Assembly: GCA_007244375.1 (NCBI GenBank)
Contig: SCVW01000025.1
Span: 264,001-304,899, forward strand
Reading direction: 5' to 3'
Length of the DNA stretch: 40,899 nucleotides
Source: Smithella sp.
GTDB taxonomy: Bacteria; Desulfobacterota; Syntrophia; Syntrophales; Smithellaceae
Below the pieces are notes generated by a model, which did not search any database, was not told the origin of the DNA, and saw nothing but the letters and a program-made list of their open reading frames with translations. The position numbers were made by a program, and so were the translations under genes. How positions within the stretch are numbered: the first letter of the stretch is position 1; every line of letters begins with the position of its first letter. Positions 18,762 to 26,814 of the stretch are shown here, piece after piece.

Positions 18762-18806
18762 AAAAAAATTTTTTGATTTTATAATAAAATAGAAAGGAGA
18801 ATAACT

Positions 18807-19400
18807 ATGGCCATAACACTACCGGACCTCCCTTACGGGAAAGATGCATTAGCGCCTTTTATCAGTGCCAATACTCTGGATTTTCACTACGACAAACATC
18901 ACAAAGCTTACGTTGACAATTTAAACAAATTAATCACCGGTACCGATCTTGAAAAAAAATCGTTGGAAGAAATCATCAAAATTGCAGCTAAAGATCAGTC
19001 AAAGGCCGGTATCTTTAACAATGCTGCCCAGGTCTGGAATCATTCCTTTTACTGGCAATGTATGAAAAAAGCAGGTGGAGGAGTTCCAATCGGCGCAATT
19101 GCAGCAAAAATTAATGCCGTGTGGGGAAACTATGAAAAATTTGTTGAAGAACTGAAAAATGCCGGCGCTACTCAGTTCGGCAGCGGATGGGCATGGTTGG
19201 TTCTGGAAGGAGATCAGTTAAAAATAACAAAGACAGCGAATGCTGATACACCTCTTGCCCATAGTCAGAAAGCACTCCTGACAATTGATGTGTGGGAACA
19301 TGCTTATTATCTGGATTATCAAAACCGGCGGCCTGATTATCTTGCTTCGGTGATTCAGAATTTGATTAACTGGGACTTTGTAAATGCCAATTTAAGTTGA
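18807..19400 (+). CDS. sodB: Superoxide dismutase, iron type
   Basis: This 197-residue enzyme dismutates superoxide in the cytoplasm. Metal ligands are H27, the histidine in QVWNHSFYW, and the aspartate and histidine of DVWEHAYY. The glutamine of NAAQVWNHSFYW is the iron-type second-sphere residue; manganese enzymes have glycine there. The gene stands alone with its own strong promoter and is followed by a repeat element. Together with hemerythrin it points to oxygen tolerance in an otherwise anaerobic gene set. Confidence 0.95.
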   Translation: MAITLPDLPYGKDALAPFISANTLDFHYDKHHKAYVDNLNKLITGTDLEKKSLEEIIKIAAKDQSKAGIFNNAAQVWNHSFYWQCMKKAGGGVPIGAIAAKINAVWGNYEKFVEELKNAGATQFGSGWAWLVLEGDQLKITKTANADTPLAHSQKALLTIDVWEHAYYLDYQNRRPDYLASVIQNLINWDFVNANLS

Positions 19401-19410
19401 TTTAACTTTG

Positions 19411-19651
19411 CCATTTCTAAATCAAAGATGATATCGAGGCGGCAGTAAAACTCGAATTACAGTTACGCAGTAAACTGGAATTCGTTAGTTGAACTGTCCC
19501 GCTTCAGCGGGGCTAGGCGGAGGCTCGGCATGTGTCGGGTAAACTCTGAAACGTATTACATATACGTTGAGGACCCGGCATACGCTGGGCAAGAAGCCGA
19601 CAATCCCGATTAATCGGGACCAACAAAGATAGCGCTTTGATTTAGAATTGG
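19411..19651. repeat. Dispersed inverted-repeat element, copy A
   Basis: A 241-bp MITE-like element bounded by 17-bp terminal inverted repeats with one mismatch: CCATTTCTAAATCAAAG at 19411-19427 and CTTTGATTTAGAATTGG at 19635-19651. It contains the family core of about 33 bp at 19596-19628, which includes the palindrome CCCGATTAATCGGG, and carries about 100 bp of extra internal sequence compared with copy B. It is non-coding and lies between sodB and the IHF-like gene. Confidence 0.8.
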
Positions 19652-19670
19652 TGATATTTAATAAAAAAAA

Positions 19671-19700
19671 GGGGGCTTGAATCAAGCCTCCTTTTTTATT
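19671..19700. terminator. Bidirectional intrinsic terminator
   Basis: GGGGGCTTGA (19671-19680) pairs with TCAAGCCTCC (19682-19691) and is flanked by A-runs on one side and T-runs on the other. It can therefore terminate transcription from sodB (+) and from the IHF-like gene (-). Confidence 0.8.
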
Positions 19701-19721
19701 TATAGAAACAGATGGATTCTG

Positions 19722-20003
19722 TTATTTCTTTTTATCTACGCGTGATTTAAGCTCTTTGCCGACTTTAAAGAAGGGTAATTTTTTAGGTTCAACCTGTATC
19801 TTAGTACCGGTTTTTGGATTTCTGCCCGTATAAGCACCATATTTCTTTACTACAAAACTGCCAAAACCTCTGATCTCGATACGTCCATTTTTTTTCAATT
19901 CATCCGTAAAGCCTTTAAAAATAAGATTAACAACATCAATTGCCTTTTTTTCTGTTAAATTTAACTTACTACTTAAAGTTTCAATAAGACCGGATTTATT
20001 CAT
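19722..20003 (-). CDS. HU/IHF-family DNA-bending protein (IHF-like)
   Basis: The 93-residue protein has the HU/IHF fold: two N-terminal helices, then a beta-arm with IRGFGSF and the GRNPKTG motif carrying the intercalating proline, followed by KKLPFFKVGKELK. The extended basic C-terminus (SRVDKKK) and IEIRGFGSFVV pattern are closer to IHF-type subunits than to the HU at 23492. It bends DNA in nucleoid organisation and regulation. It has its own promoter region, separating it from the rluB operon upstream. Confidence 0.9.
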   Translation of the reverse strand: MNKSGLIETLSSKLNLTEKKAIDVVNLIFKGFTDELKKNGRIEIRGFGSFVVKKYGAYTGRNPKTGTKIQVEPKKLPFFKVGKELKSRVDKKK

Positions 20004-20077
20004 AGACCCTCCTTAATACTATTTACAACAATAAATCGCTAAGATTACAATATATGTTTATTTTCTCTGTTTTAAAA

Positions 20078-20106
20078 TTTATTATTTATTTTTCGCCGAA
20101 TGTCAA
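20078..20106 (-). promoter_or_regulatory. Candidate promoter for the IHF-like gene
   Basis: On the minus strand a perfect TTGACA (complement of 20101-20106) lies in the gap between the rluB stop and the IHF-like gene. Several AT-rich -10 candidates follow 16-19 nt later; none matches well, so the exact -10 is uncertain. Confidence 0.4.
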
Positions 20107-20113
20107 GAATTTT

Positions 20114-20845
20114 TTAACTATTTTCATTTGATGCGTTATCCAGCAACTGGACTATTTCTTTTTTAGTCAAATGCCTCCAACTGCCTTCCTTTAAATTGCC
20201 CAATTTCAGGCCTCCAATAGATTCTCGCACCAACATGGCTACCCGATAACCGGCAGCTTCAAATCCTCTTCTGATGATTCTGTTCTTTCCCTCTCTCAGC
20301 GTAAGTTGCAACCAACAACTTCGATCATTAATCTTTTCTAATCTCAGATTTTCCGGTTTAAAAATACCGTCCGACAACCTAATTCCTTTTCTTAATATTC
20401 CCAATCCTTCCCTGGATAAATGTCCTTGAACTTTTACTTTATATACTTTTGGTTTTTGAAAACGGGGATGCTGCACTTTTTGAGCAAAATCGCCGTCATT
20501 TGTTAAAAGCAAAAGCCCCCTGGAGTCATAATCAAGTCTTCCTACCGGATAAACCCTTTCCGGAAGATCACTGAGCAAATCAACAACAGTTGGTCTGTTT
20601 TGAGGATCATGAAGGGTAGTAACAACTCCGGCAGGTTTATTTAATGCAATATAGTATTTTGTTTTCCCCACGGAGATAGTTTTACCGTCAATTCGAATAA
20701 CGTCTTTTTCTGCGTCGGCCTTCTCTCCCAGCTTGGTTACTACAACATTATTAACACTGACCCGGCCTTGAACCATCAGTTCTTCGGCATGGCGTCTTGA
20801 AGTAATGCCTGCGGTCGCAATGATTTTTTGTAAACGCTCTTTCAT
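20114..20845 (-). CDS. rluB: 23S rRNA pseudouridine synthase, RluB/RsuA family
   Basis: This enzyme isomerises a uridine in 23S rRNA (U2605 in E. coli for RluB). An S4 RNA-binding domain occupies about residues 1-60 (RLQKIIATAGITSRRHAEELM), followed by the catalytic domain with GRLDYDSRGLLLLTNDG, where D105 is the predicted nucleophile. The REGKNRIIRR motif lies near the C-terminus. RluE and RsuA are close relatives, but the position behind scpA-scpB is typical of RluB in many bacteria. It overlaps scpB by 4 nt. Confidence 0.9.
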   Translation of the reverse strand: MKERLQKIIATAGITSRRHAEELMVQGRVSVNNVVVTKLGEKADAEKDVIRIDGKTISVGKTKYYIALNKPAGVVTTLHDPQNRPTVVDLLSDLPERVYPVGRLDYDSRGLLLLTNDGDFAQKVQHPRFQKPKVYKVKVQGHLSREGLGILRKGIRLSDGIFKPENLRLEKINDRSCWLQLTLREGKNRIIRRGFEAAGYRVAMLVRESIGGLKLGNLKEGSWRHLTKKEIVQLLDNASNENS

Positions 20846-21528
20846 AAATCAGGAACATCTTCAGTTTCAATTTCATCGATTTCCTGTTCGACAGCTTTCT
20901 GTTCTATGACTTCCTGTTTTGCAATTTCCTGCTCCTCAATCTTTTGCTCTTCAATTTCCAACTCTTCAATTTCCTGATCTATTGTTTCCTGTCGGGCAAT
21001 TTCCTGGTCCCTGTTCAATTCTTTCAATTCACGTAAACTCGGTAAATCAAGGAGGTCCTTTAGATTAAAAACTTCCAGAAATTTTCTGGTTGTTCCGTAA
21101 ATTATGGGTTTGCCGGGCACATCCTTCCGTCCTACAATGCGGATAAGTTTTTTCTCCAGAAGACTTTTTATAGGAGCTCCCACGTCTACTCCGCGGATGC
21201 TTTCAATTTCAGATTTAACAATCGGCTGTTTATAGGCGATTATCGCCAGCGTTTCCATTGCCTGGGGCGATAAGGACTGTGGCTTTGTACTTTTTAACTT
21301 TTTAATCCACTGGCCAAGTTCGGGATTAGTACGGAACTGAAAACCGCCGGCAATTTCCTGCAAAAAAATACCGCCATTCCGCTCATTATATTCCGATATA
21401 AGCTGATCGATGATTTCTTTAATCTCCTTTTTTTCCACATCGGGTAAAACAACGCGTATTTTCTCGGGCGCTAACGGCGTATCGGAAGCGAAAATCAGAG
21501 ATTCAATTACTGCTTTAATTTTTTCCAT
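20842..21528 (-). CDS. scpB: Segregation and condensation protein B
   Basis: ScpB is a kite subunit of the SMC-ScpAB condensin that organises the chromosome. The N-terminal 165 residues carry the two winged-helix domains typical of ScpB, including QEIAGGFQFRTNPELGQWI, LSPQAMETLAIIAYKQPI and the RGVDVGAPIKSLLEKKLI block. Unusually, residues of about 170-228 form a low-complexity Glu/Ile/Gln tail with repeated EQEI/EEQ units. The ATG at 21528 shares one base with the scpA stop (TAATG), so translation is coupled. Confidence 0.92.
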   Translation of the reverse strand: MEKIKAVIESLIFASDTPLAPEKIRVVLPDVEKKEIKEIIDQLISEYNERNGGIFLQEIAGGFQFRTNPELGQWIKKLKSTKPQSLSPQAMETLAIIAYKQPIVKSEIESIRGVDVGAPIKSLLEKKLIRIVGRKDVPGKPIIYGTTRKFLEVFNLKDLLDLPSLRELKELNRDQEIARQETIDQEIEELEIEEQKIEEQEIAKQEVIEQKAVEQEIDEIETEDVPDL

Positions 21529-22271
21529 TATGACTCCACGGCCGGAAATATCCGGATAATCCCAAAAACTGAAGTTTGATAAGCTTTAATCATTCTCAGT
21601 TTAATTAATTCCAGTATAGCCAAAAAAGTATAGATGACGCGCCGACGATCTTTTTTCCCTTTAAGCAAATCTTCAAAAGTCGAGCTTTTTGTTACGGATA
21701 ATTGATCCATTATTTCGTTGATTATATCAGTAAGAGACAGTTTCTCCAAATCAATTTCCAAAAGTTCCTTTCTATCCAATTGTGAAACAACGCGATGAAA
21801 AGCCTCGATAAGCTCAAACACGCTTACTTCTATAAGTTCCTCTTCATCCACAGTTATCTTTTCAGCTTCTTCCGGCGGTAGTACTGCACGGGTAAATACG
21901 TCTCTTTCCAAGAGCGGTCTTTCTTTCAGACTCAGCGCAGCTTCCTTAAATCTCTGATGCTCAAGAAGCTGCCGTACCAGTTCGGCACGGGGATCTTCTT
22001 CCTCTTCTTCTTCCGGTTCCTCAGGTGGAGGCAAAAGCATTTTGGATTTTATATGAATGAGAGTCGACGCCATAACCAGATATTCTCCGGCCAGATCGAG
22101 GTTAAGCTCTTTAATCATTTTGAGATATTGAAGATACTGCTCGGTAACCAGAGCTATTGGAATATTATAGATATCGATTTCATTCTTTTTTATCAAAAAA
22201 AGAAGTAGATCCAGCGGACCCTCAAAGATATCCAGCTTAATAGCATAATTTAGTGTTTGTTCATTATCCAT
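21528..22271 (-). CDS. scpA: Segregation and condensation protein A
   Basis: ScpA is the kleisin that bridges SMC heads in bacterial condensin. The N-terminal segment FEGPLDLLLFLIKKNEIDIYNIPIA is the SMC-neck-binding helix region. An acidic linker (about residues 84-92, EEPEEEEEED) separates it from the C-terminal winged helix (VIYTFLAILELIKLRMIKAYQ). The 247-residue length is normal. It is translated just before scpB; trpS lies 124 nt upstream on the same strand. Confidence 0.93.
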   Translation of the reverse strand: MDNEQTLNYAIKLDIFEGPLDLLLFLIKKNEIDIYNIPIALVTEQYLQYLKMIKELNLDLAGEYLVMASTLIHIKSKMLLPPPEEPEEEEEEDPRAELVRQLLEHQRFKEAALSLKERPLLERDVFTRAVLPPEEAEKITVDEEELIEVSVFELIEAFHRVVSQLDRKELLEIDLEKLSLTDIINEIMDQLSVTKSSTFEDLLKGKKDRRRVIYTFLAILELIKLRMIKAYQTSVFGIIRIFPAVES

Positions 22272-22395
22272 ATTTTATGAGGGTATAATTATTTTATAGG
22301 TATAGCAATATCGTACTAATTATATACTTGAGCCGAGACTTTATCTTTACACCAACAAATTACATCCAACCGGACAATATTTTTCTCTTAATTAA

Positions 22396-23385
22396 TTATA
22401 TATTAATCGCAGCGCGTACTTCATTCATCGTCTGCTGCGCTATTTTCCTCGCTTTTTTGTTTCCTTCTTCTATAATTGAGTTAATTTCATCCATATGACT
22501 CATATAGTAATCCATACGTTCATGAACAGGATGAAGTTCCTCGGCAACCCGTTTGGCCAGCATCTTTTTGCAGTCAGTGCATCCTATTCCGGCCTTCCGG
22601 CATTCCATATCAATCTCTTTGACTTTCTCCGGTGAAGAATATAATCCGTGAAAAGTGAACACATTACATACTTCAGGATTTCCGGGATCGCTCTTTCTCA
22701 TCCGCTGAGGGTCGGTGAACATGGACCCGATTTTATGCTGAAGAATTTTTCCGCGGTCTCCGATGTATATAGAGTTATCATAAGACTTACTCATTTTTCT
22801 TCCATCGATTCCAAGTAATTTGGGCACACTGGTTAAAAGCGGTTCCGGAATAGGAAATATTTCTTTGTAAAGAAAATTAAAACGGCGTGCGATCTCGCGG
22901 GTCAGTTCAACATGAGGAAGCTGATCAATACCGACAGGCACACCGTAAGCTTTATACATGATAATATCGGCGGCTTGCAGCACAGGATAGCCCAGAAAAC
23001 CAAAAGTAGATAAATCCTTGTTGGACAGTTCCGATCTCATCTCCTTATATGTCGGATTTCTTTCCAGCCAGGCCAATGGAGTAATCATGGAAAGCAGCAA
23101 AAACAATTCGGCATGTTCTTTAACAGCCGATTGCACAAAAAGCGTACTTTTTTGCGGATCCAGACCGGTGCTGACCCAGTCTATCACCATATTGATAATG
23201 TTATCTCTGATGCTTTCAGTGGAACTGTACTCACTGGTAATCGCATGCCAATCAGCAACAAAATAAAAACAATCGTATTTGCCGCTTTCCTGCAAATCAA
23301 TCCAGTTTTGCAAGGCTCCATGCAGATTGCCCAGATGCAATTTCCCTGTCGGTCGCATTCCACTGAGAATTCTTTTAAATACCAA
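22396..23385 (-). CDS. trpS: Tryptophanyl-tRNA synthetase
   Basis: This class I synthetase charges tRNA-Trp. The HIGH-type motif is HLGN at residues 17-20 within RPTGKLHLGNLHGA, and the KMSKS loop is GRKMSKSYDN in the second half. The 329-residue length is typical of bacterial TrpS. The start at 23385 is a TTG with AAGGAG 9 nt upstream; no ATG exists before residue 10, so TTG is the only start that keeps the N-terminal strand. Downstream genes scpA, scpB and rluB follow in the same direction. Confidence 0.95.
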   Translation of the reverse strand: MVFKRILSGMRPTGKLHLGNLHGALQNWIDLQESGKYDCFYFVADWHAITSEYSSTESIRDNIINMVIDWVSTGLDPQKSTLFVQSAVKEHAELFLLLSMITPLAWLERNPTYKEMRSELSNKDLSTFGFLGYPVLQAADIIMYKAYGVPVGIDQLPHVELTREIARRFNFLYKEIFPIPEPLLTSVPKLLGIDGRKMSKSYDNSIYIGDRGKILQHKIGSMFTDPQRMRKSDPGNPEVCNVFTFHGLYSSPEKVKEIDMECRKAGIGCTDCKKMLAKRVAEELHPVHERMDYYMSHMDEINSIIEEGNKKARKIAQQTMNEVRAAINI

Positions 23386-23426
23386 AACAAAAAACTCCTT
23401 GTAAATTATTTTTCATAACAAATGCA

Positions 23427-23468
23427 CTAAGGCCTCCGGATATTGCACTGAAAATGCGGAGGCCTTAG
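23427..23468. terminator. Long hairpin between HU and trpS
   Basis: A perfect 12-bp stem (CTAAGGCCTCCG at 23427-23438 with CGGAGGCCTTAG at 23457-23468) closes an 18-nt loop, 23 nt after the HU stop. No immediate U-run follows on the minus strand, so termination efficiency is uncertain; mRNA 3' protection is an alternative. Confidence 0.6.
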
Positions 23469-23491
23469 CTTTACTGTAACTAAACAATGTA

Positions 23492-23764
23492 TTATTTTAC
23501 TTTACTGGCCAATTCCTTGCCTGCCTTGAATTTTACGACTTTCTTTGCGGGAATCTTAATGGCTTTGCCGGTCTGAGGATTCCTGCCTTCTCTAGCCTTC
23601 CTTTTCACTACAGAGAATGTACCAAATCCTACAAGAACAAGTTTACCACTCTTCTTGAGTTCTTTGGCAATTGATGTTTCAAACGCATCCAGTGCTTTTG
23701 CTGCTTTGTCTTTGGTGACTTCTGCTGATTTTGCTATAACCCCGACTAATTCTGCCTTCGTCAT
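23492..23764 (-). CDS. hup: DNA-binding protein HU
   Basis: The 90-residue protein is a standard HU subunit: MTKAELVGVIAKSAEVTKDKA at the N-terminus, VLVGFGTFSVVKRKAREGRNP with the DNA-intercalating proline in the arm, then KVVKFKAGKELASKVK. It binds and bends DNA without sequence specificity. An AAGGGGGG ribosome binding site precedes the ATG. It is a second HU/IHF-family gene, about 3.5 kb from the IHF-like gene. Confidence 0.95.
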   Translation of the reverse strand: MTKAELVGVIAKSAEVTKDKAAKALDAFETSIAKELKKSGKLVLVGFGTFSVVKRKAREGRNPQTGKAIKIPAKKVVKFKAGKELASKVK

Positions 23765-24481
23765 TTTCTAAAACCCCCCTTTCATAAAATCAATTTCCTT
23801 TTTTATAACGAACCGTTTTGCGGCCATCTCAAAAGCCTCAAACATTCGACTCGACAAAACACCTCTATCAATTTCATCAGAAAAACTCAAGCTTCTTGAA
23901 CTCTCATCCGAAACAAATTTGATGCATCCTTTTAACCAGCTTATTACTCGTTCAAGATAAGTATACGATCTCTAAAATTAGCGCTATCCCTAACACAACT
24001 AAAATTAACAATCAAGAAAAAAATGTTTTTTTATTAATAATTTTCTCGTTTTTTAACTTTTTTTCTTGTCAATATTTCCATCCTTAAGGAGTCGGTTCGG
24101 TTAATTATATTTGTTACAGCGATAATATCATCAAAAAGAATATACTATATTTGGATCAAATGCACACTTCTTTACAAAAAAGAACCTTTATGTTAATCAC
24201 GGATGCGAAACATGTTTATGTGGTAGAATTAGATCAACGAACTATTATTCGCTTCTTTCTAAAGTTTGTGTCTAATTACCCTCCGCCTTTGGCGGCCGGA
24301 TTGATCCTAATAGCATTTGGCTATTAGACAATTCGGCTACAAAAACTTCAATGCGCCTATGGTGACTATTAGGTTATTTGTTGTTGAAACTTTAGCCTGA
24401 TTACGACTTAAAAACTTTAATGCGTTTTACTTTTAAAATTTGAGTCTCACAATAAGCCATCGCGATGTAGAGGGATATTTC
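23765..24481. other. Long intergenic region with structured elements
   Basis: This 717-bp region separates HU (-) from the UbiA gene (+). No coding sequence is credible in it. The first part is AT-rich and carries the HU upstream region. From about 24260 it contains stable hairpins (listed separately) and a 15-bp direct repeat AAAAACTTYAATGCG at 24341-24355 and 24410-24424 (69 bp apart, one mismatch). No tRNA, 6S RNA or other known RNA was recognised. Confidence 0.6.
24283..24373 (+). promoter_or_regulatory. Structured leader candidate upstream of ubiA
   Basis: A 5-bp hairpin CCGCC-TTT-GGCGG (24283-24295) is followed by a long hairpin. CCGGATTG (24296-24303) pairs with CAATTCGG (24329-24336), with one G-U pair, around CTAATAGC (24307-24314) paired with GCTATTAG (24320-24327). 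A competing partner, CTATTAGG at 24366-24373, can pair over 8 bp with CCTAATAG (24306-24313). No U-run follows, so it is not a simple terminator. Confidence 0.4.
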
Positions 24482-25402
24482 ATGCAAAGTTCTAACATAA
24501 AAAAAATAAAGACATGGTTTGCCTTGTCCCGTCCGCCCTTTCACACGGTTGGTATCCTGCCTTTTATACTGGGAACAATTCTGGCACACAAAATAAATTT
24601 CTCCTTCAGCATGGAGATATTTCTGCTCGGAGTTATTGCGGTCATCCTGATTATGCTCTCAACCTACCATCTTGGAGAATATTTCGATTATAAGGAGGAT
24701 GAAATATCCCAACGCCTGTATAAAAGTAATTTTGCCGGCGGTTCAGGCGTCATTCCGGCCGGGACAATGCCCCGTTCTGTGGCATTATGGACTGGTCTTA
24801 TTTCCTTTTTTCTTGCCGGTGTTATTGGCATTATTCTGCAATTTGTTCTAAAAACAGGTCCCTATACTTTGCTTTTAGGCTGTCTGGGAGCTTTCCCTGG
24901 TTTTTTTTATTCCACTAAGCCGGTCAGACTGGTGCAAAGGGGAGTCGGTGAGATTTTCATCGGATTCTGTTATGGCTGGCTTCCCGTAGCCTCGGCCTAC
25001 TATATACAAACGGGTGTTATCCACCCGGTTATTCATTGGATGGCAATCCCGATAGGTCTTACAATTTTTAATGTCATCTTTCTAAATGAGTACCCGGACT
25101 ACGAAGCCGACAAAGCTACCGGCAAAAAAAATCTTTTATGTCGAATAGACAAGGAAAATGGTAAATTTCTATACACAACCTTTTCTTTACTGGCTTCAGT
25201 GACTGTATTCGCTTCACCTTTTTGGGGAATCCCCTTTAAGATTGTTTATTTTTACCTGCCCGTTTTAATTATATCTTTATATATTGTTGTTATGATGCTA
25301 CACGGCCAATATGAAGACAAGAAAATTTTGGAGAAATTATGCGGTTTAAACATAGCGGTCAATCTGGGAACATCTCTTGTTTATATTCTGGCTTACATTT
25401 AA
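24482..25402 (+). CDS. UbiA-family prenyltransferase (MenA-like)
   Basis: This 306-residue membrane enzyme belongs to the UbiA superfamily, which moves an isoprenoid from its diphosphate onto an aromatic or other acceptor. The first Asp-rich motif is in STYHLGEYFDYKEDE, the second in NEYPDYEADKATGKK; about eight transmembrane helices lie around them. The N-terminus FALSRPPFHTVGILPFILG resembles MenA (demethylmenaquinone synthesis), but the acceptor cannot be told. The ATG at 24482 has AGAGGG about 8 nt upstream and is preferred over an in-frame TTG at 24440. The radical SAM gene begins 10 nt after its stop. Confidence 0.85.
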   Translation: MQSSNIKKIKTWFALSRPPFHTVGILPFILGTILAHKINFSFSMEIFLLGVIAVILIMLSTYHLGEYFDYKEDEISQRLYKSNFAGGSGVIPAGTMPRSVALWTGLISFFLAGVIGIILQFVLKTGPYTLLLGCLGAFPGFFYSTKPVRLVQRGVGEIFIGFCYGWLPVASAYYIQTGVIHPVIHWMAIPIGLTIFNVIFLNEYPDYEADKATGKKNLLCRIDKENGKFLYTTFSLLASVTVFASPFWGIPFKIVYFYLPVLIISLYIVVMMLHGQYEDKKILEKLCGLNIAVNLGTSLVYILAYI

Positions 25403-25412
25403 GACTCAAGTT

Positions 25413-26627
25413 ATGAAAACTAAAAACAAAGTCAAATCATTTTACAATCCCCCATCCCTTCTGTTCAAGCAGTTAGGCAGTGCACTACTCATGGGGTATT
25501 TAAACCGATGGCAGAATTTCCCCGGCTGGGTATTTAAATACGGCTTTCGAACCATACCTGTGGCCAACGGCTCCTGGGGTATGGGTTGTATTGGTTATCC
25601 CGGACATCCTGCCTGGGAAGTAACTAGCGCATGCAATCTAAAGTGTATTCATTGCCACGCCGTGAGCGGTAATGCCGATCCCGACGAACTTACTACTGAT
25701 GAAGGCAAAAGACTCATCGACATGATTGCCTCTGTCAGTGAATTCCGCACTCTGATTTATACAGGCGGAGAACCGCTGGTCAGGCCGGATATATTTACTC
25801 TGCTTAAACACTCTCAACAGGCGGGACTGGCCAATATCATCGCCACTAACGGTACATTAATTGATGAAGAAATGGCCTTTAAATTGAAGGATCACGGAGT
25901 AGTCTGCAATGCCATCAGCATTGACGCCGCAAATCCTGATGTTCACGACATGGTACGTAATAAAACCGGTTCATTTGAACTGGCGCTTCGCGCTATCGAA
26001 GCTACTAAAAAGGCAGGCATCCTTCTGCAAATAAATACTACGGCAATGGAATACAATGTGCAGTATTTGCCCGATCTCATCGATTTCGTCGATAACTGCG
26101 GTGCCGGAATCATGCTTATGTACCAGCTCGTCGCTGTGGGCAGAGGAGAAAAAATTGAAACGGCCACATTAAAGAAAGCAGCAAATCAATATCTGAGTGA
26201 ACTGATTGCCCTTAAACAAAAAACTGCACATACAATAATCGAACCGGTAGCCGGCCCTCAATACTGGCCGCATCTGCTGGAGAAAAACGGCATCCGCGAC
26301 GGCCTCATGCTCAAACTCGCCGGTAAAGTTTTTCACGGCTGCGCGGCTGGCAGGGGCTTTGTCTATGTTAAAGCCAACGGCGATGTCTGGCCTTGTCCAT
26401 TTGTAGAAGTAAGCGCCGGTAATGTCAAACAAACAGATTTCAAAAATATTTACTATGAATCTGATGTTTTCCAAAATTTACGCAACAGGGAAAAACTCTT
26501 AAAAGGTGTTTGCGGCGAATGCAACTATAAAACGGTATGCGGCGGCTGCCGCGGAAGAGCTCTGGCCTACAGCGGAGATTACCTGGCGGAAGACCCTCGT
26601 TGTTTCTTACGTGAACGAAAAAAATAA
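25413..26627 (+). CDS. Radical SAM/SPASM protein, AhbD/NirJ-like
   Basis: The 404-residue protein has a canonical radical SAM cluster motif at C74, C78 and C81 (ACNLKCIHC), the TGGEPLVRPDI segment that follows it, and a C-terminal SPASM domain for auxiliary Fe-S clusters (GCAAGRGF..., PCPF, then VCGECNYKTVCGGCRGRALAYSGDYL). The end resembles the AhbD/NirJ branch involved in alternative heme and heme d1 synthesis, but peptide- or quinone-cofactor enzymes share the fold. The ATG at 25413 is preferred; a longer form from 25377 would overlap the UbiA gene by 26 nt. Pairing with UbiA suggests a shared lipid- or quinone-like product; this is inferred. Confidence 0.85.
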   Translation: MKTKNKVKSFYNPPSLLFKQLGSALLMGYLNRWQNFPGWVFKYGFRTIPVANGSWGMGCIGYPGHPAWEVTSACNLKCIHCHAVSGNADPDELTTDEGKRLIDMIASVSEFRTLIYTGGEPLVRPDIFTLLKHSQQAGLANIIATNGTLIDEEMAFKLKDHGVVCNAISIDAANPDVHDMVRNKTGSFELALRAIEATKKAGILLQINTTAMEYNVQYLPDLIDFVDNCGAGIMLMYQLVAVGRGEKIETATLKKAANQYLSELIALKQKTAHTIIEPVAGPQYWPHLLEKNGIRDGLMLKLAGKVFHGCAAGRGFVYVKANGDVWPCPFVEVSAGNVKQTDFKNIYYESDVFQNLRNREKLLKGVCGECNYKTVCGGCRGRALAYSGDYLAEDPRCFLRERKK

Positions 26628-26814
26628 AATATGCCTGCGCGAACTTCTTTGGAAACTAGTAAACTATCATCAACTACAATTTGAATTAATTAAGTCTTGT
26701 CTTGTTCTCGATTACACATACTAAGTTTCAGTAAAGGGAATTAACAGAACCTTAGTAGTATGGATTGTAACATACACTTCAATTTAAAACTTGAAGATAA
26801 AAAACACTAACACT

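Noticed and set aside
24067-24072. TTGACA on the minus strand as the HU promoter
   Set aside because: No -10 box at the right distance and about 300 nt from the gene.
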